Positions 51,033 to 53,176 of a stretch of DNA of 53,176 nt are shown in pieces. Where the stretch lies: assembly GCA_963642455.1 (NCBI GenBank), contig CAVIGM010000005.1, positions 1 to 53,176 of the forward strand. Direction: 5' to 3'. The stretch's first letter is position 1. The number at the start of each line of letters is the position of its first letter. Source of the DNA: Crickella sp963642455. Its GTDB lineage: Bacteria; Bacillota; Clostridia; Peptostreptococcales; Anaerovoracaceae. Position numbers and translations under genes: made by a program. The notes beneath the pieces were generated by a model. It worked only from the letters and a program-made list of their open reading frames with translations, made no database searches and was not told where the DNA came from.

Positions 51033-52370
51033 ATGCGCAAATTAGAAAGAAGATCTTGGATATGTATGGCGCTTGCGATGGTGCTCTTCGGAGGCATCGT
51101 ATTATTTACGGTGCGCTTTGTTAAGCATGGCGGCGAGTGGGCAAGCTTCTACGGAAATACGCAAATTTACACAAATGGCGAAATCAATCGAGGCTCGATA
51201 TATGACAGAAACGGAGTTCTCCTGCTTGACTGCTCACCAGATGGAATTACATATAACGGTGATTCGACGATAAGAAGAGCGACAGTTCATGCGGTAGGCG
51301 ATACACACGGAAATGTCGCATCGGGAGCCATCAATATGTGGAAGGACCAGCTGATCGGCTACGACATCGTCAACGGAACCTACGACACAAGCGCAGAGGG
51401 CAAGAGCTTAACTCTTACTATTTCCTCTGAAGCAAATAGGGCGGCCTATAACGCTCTCGGAAGCAGGAATGGAACAGTCGGAGTATATAATTATGAAACA
51501 GGCGAAATACTCTGCATGGTCAGCAAGCCAAGCTTCGATCCTGCCGATGATTCGGGATCTGACCCGTCATCGTCAATTTATTTCAACACCTTCCTTCTCG
51601 GAACGGTAACACCGGGCTCAACTTTCAAGACCATAACCGCAGGCGCTGCCTACGAGAAAATCTCGGATATAGAGGATTTTGATTTTACCTGCGACGGAAC
51701 AAACGAATATAACGGCGAGAAAATCACCTGCAGCTACACCCACGGCAATGTGAACTTCGAGACTGCCATGGCGAAATCCTGCAATGGAGCCTTCGGAGAA
51801 ATGGCAAGGGAGGTAGGAGCAGGCACGCTTGAAAGATATGTCAAGAAGGCGGGCTTGACCAAGTCGATAAATGTCAACGGCATCAAGACGGCCAAGGGAA
51901 CTTTCGATTTCCCAGATGATAATGATGTGGGCCTTAGCTGGGCAGGAATCGGACAATACCACGACTCAGTCAATCCTTGCACGATGATGGTATATATGGG
52001 TGCCATCGCCAACGGCGGCGAGGCAATCCAGCCAACGCTTATTAAGAGCTCGAACTTCCTTGAGAACTTAGGCGGCGGCAAATCTCTTGGCAAATATTTA
52101 AGCAGCGATACAGCCGCTAAGCTCAGCGAGATGATGAAATATAACGTTCAGGCCACCTATGGGGAATCTAATTATTACGGCCTGGACCTCTATGCGAAAT
52201 CTGGAACGGCAGAGGTTGGTGACGGCAGCAGCAATTCGCTCTTTGTGGGCTTCATAAATAACGAAGGCCATCCTTATGCATTCTTTGTATGGGTTGAGGG
52301 CGGAAGCTCGGGCGCAAGCGTTGCCGGCCCGGTCGCAAAAGCTGTGTTGAATGAGCTTATAAACGAATAG
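51033..52370 (+). CDS. Class B penicillin-binding protein (transpeptidase), short form
   Basis: A monofunctional cross-linking enzyme (445 aa). One N-terminal membrane helix (about 10-30), a short dimerisation segment with RGSIYDRNG (53-61), then the transpeptidase domain: SxxK at S196-TF-K199 (PGSTFK), SxN at S249-C-N251, KSG at 389-391. It resembles the PbpA group that works with RodA-like SEDS proteins. Adjacency to the FHA-SEDS gene supports a dedicated SEDS-PBP pair. A perfect hairpin terminator follows 7 bp after the stop. Confidence 0.93.
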   Translation: MRKLERRSWICMALAMVLFGGIVLFTVRFVKHGGEWASFYGNTQIYTNGEINRGSIYDRNGVLLLDCSPDGITYNGDSTIRRATVHAVGDTHGNVASGAINMWKDQLIGYDIVNGTYDTSAEGKSLTLTISSEANRAAYNALGSRNGTVGVYNYETGEILCMVSKPSFDPADDSGSDPSSSIYFNTFLLGTVTPGSTFKTITAGAAYEKISDIEDFDFTCDGTNEYNGEKITCSYTHGNVNFETAMAKSCNGAFGEMAREVGAGTLERYVKKAGLTKSINVNGIKTAKGTFDFPDDNDVGLSWAGIGQYHDSVNPCTMMVYMGAIANGGEAIQPTLIKSSNFLENLGGGKSLGKYLSSDTAAKLSEMMKYNVQATYGESNYYGLDLYAKSGTAEVGDGSSNSLFVGFINNEGHPYAFFVWVEGGSSGASVAGPVAKAVLNELINE

Positions 52371-52377
52371 TGTGGAC

Positions 52378-52410
52378 GAGGGCTTGCTTGAAGGCAAGCC
52401 CTCGCTTCTT
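52378..52410 (+). terminator. Terminator of the SEDS-PBP operon
   Basis: GAGGGCTTGC (52378-52387) and GCAAGCCCTC (52394-52403) form a perfect 10-bp stem with loop TTGAAG, then GCTTCTTTG. The stem contains the GCTTGAAGG core of the repeat family, so this terminator is the first part of the repeat block. Confidence 0.7.
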
Positions 52411-52413
52411 TGT

Positions 52414-53021
52414 CGACGCAGAGGGGCGCGCAAATGCTCCTTGAAGGCACGCTCTCGCTCCGTTGCTGACGTAGCCGATGCTAAGCAAAGGCGCGACTAA
52501 CTGTTGCTTGATGGCACGCTCTCGCTTCGTTGGCGACGCAGAGGGGCGCGCAAATGCTCCTTGAAGGCACGCTCTCGCTCCGTTGCTGACGTAGCCGATG
52601 CTAAGCAAAGGCGCGACTAACTGTTGCTTGATGGCACGCTCTCGCTTCGTTGGCGACGCAGAGGGGCGCGCAAATGCTCCTTGAAGGCACGCTCTCGCTC
52701 CGTTGCTGACGTAGCCGATGCTAAGCAAAGGCGCGACTAACTGTTGCTTGATGGCACGCTCTCGCTTCGTTGGCGACGCAGAGGGGCGCGCAAATGCTCC
52801 TTGAAGGCACGCTCTCGCTCCGTTGCTGACGTAGCCGATGCTAAGCAAAGGCGCGACTAACTGTTGCTTGATGGCACGCTCTCGCTTCGTTGGCGACGCA
52901 GAGGGGCGCGCAAATGCTCCTTGAAGGCACGCTCTCGCTCCGTTGCTGACGTAGCCGATGCTAAGCAAAGGCGCGACTAACTGTTGCTTGATGGCACGCT
53001 CTCGCTTCGTTGGCGACGCAG
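52414..53021 (+). repeat. 120-bp perfect tandem repeat array (about five copies)
   Basis: The 120-bp unit recurs without any difference seen by eye from 52414 to 53020/53021. The unit is itself a dimer of two ~60-bp halves sharing GGCACGCTCTCGCT. One half ends GGGGCGCGCAAATGCTCC, the other GCTAAGCAAAGGCGCGACTAA. The 120-bp length keeps a minus-strand reading frame open, but no start signal, codon-like variation or known domain supports a protein. Confidence 0.95.
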
Positions 53022-53100
53022 CTGATACTAAGCTCTGTCCGAGGGACGAGCCCTCGACCAATCGCTAAGTACAGGCGTCGCCAAAGATCCATCAAGCAAC
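52983..53100 (+). repeat. Structured intergenic repeat, copy C, with nested inverted repeats
   Basis: Three nested pairings: GTTGCTTGATGG (52983-52994) with CCATCAAGCAAC (53089-53100); TTGGCGACGC (53010-53019) with GCGTCGCCAA (53075-53084); CGAGGG (53040-53045) with CCCTCG (53051-53056). Together they would fold 118 nt into one branched hairpin. It is homologous to copy A at 16.9-17.0 kb. Confidence 0.85.
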
Positions 53101-53176
53101 AATCGTCGCGCGGAGTGCAGGCAAGAGGTAGGCCAATCGCTAAGCACGAACGTCAGCAAAGGCCCTTCAAGAAGCA
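53101..53176 (+). repeat. Further repeat-family sequence running off the window
   Basis: Contains CCAATCGCTAAGCAC and GGCCCTTCAAG, motifs that also occur in copies A and C. No gene is seen; the element continues beyond the right edge. Confidence 0.65.

Noticed and set aside
52414..53021. CRISPR array
   Set aside because: The repeat is 120 bp with no unique spacers and no cas genes are near.
52357..53061. A long minus-strand frame of 40-residue perfect repeats
   Set aside because: It exists because the DNA unit is 120 bp and free of stops in that frame. There is no ribosome-binding site, the repeats are as identical in DNA as in protein, and the homologous DNA at 16.9 kb and 39.8 kb gives broken or overlapping frames.

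Overview
The window reads as chromosomal DNA of a Gram-positive anaerobe of the class Clostridia (Bacillota). Supporting markers are the NAD-linked two-subunit dihydroorotate dehydrogenase (pyrD+pyrK), the order tmk-holB-ricT-trmN6, a YdbC/PC4 protein, a shared EcfA1-A2-T module, a split transketolase, MurA and a MurE-like ligase, and surface proteins with C-terminal hydrophobic anchors. A placement near Eubacteriales family XIII / Anaerovoracaceae is only a guess. A run of 44 N (14155-14198) shows that this is a draft scaffold.

Layout. 1-2.7 kb: a secreted, Cys-rich repeat protein between two terminators. 2.8-11.5 kb (minus strand): a pyrimidine operon transcribed pyrC-carB-pyrK-pyrD-pyrF-pyrE-pyrB, covering carbamoyl phosphate to UMP. 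It has no carA, its PyrC starts directly at the metal-binding motif, and its PyrB carries a PyrI-type zinc tail. Its promoter lies inside a 12-bp direct repeat. 11.7-14.1 kb: a YdbC-like ssDNA-binding protein and a CnaB/SpaA-type surface protein. 14.2-18.4 kb (after the gap): split transketolase, an SCP2-like protein and a zinc alcohol dehydrogenase, probably one metabolic unit of unknown substrate. 18.5-21.1 kb (minus): gltX and a nucleotidyltransferase. 21.3-27.9 kb (plus): a small membrane peptide, tmk, holB, ricT, trmN6, two small membrane proteins, murA, another membrane peptide and a cation diffusion facilitator. 28-30.4 kb: a TetR regulator divergent from a sodium/proline symporter. 30.6-32.4 kb: thioredoxin, an ornithine cyclodeaminase-like enzyme and a tautomerase. 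32.5-37 kb: ECF transporter ATPases and T subunit, then a gene fusing TrmB (tRNA m7G46 methyltransferase) to a PLP aminotransferase. 37.1-39.8 kb: a dicarboxylate/amino-acid symporter overlapping a MurE-like ligase. 40-41.4 kb: a MerR regulator divergent from an aldo/keto reductase with a MerR-type 19-bp spacer promoter. 41.4-41.7 kb: tRNA-Gly(CCC) next to a highly structured non-coding stretch. 41.8-47.5 kb: a DMT exporter and two large MacB-like ABC proteins. 47.6-49.2 kb: glnS. 49.3-52.4 kb: an FHA-SEDS fusion with a class B penicillin-binding protein.

The least explained element is a family of structured intergenic repeats. Copies lie at 16.9-17.1 kb, 39.84-39.96 kb (inverted) and 52.4-53.2 kb. 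The last contains a perfect 120-bp tandem array of about five copies. Long inverted repeats are kept in the copies although the pairing bases differ, which points to selection on the fold. No CRISPR array, prophage, transposase or rRNA was seen.
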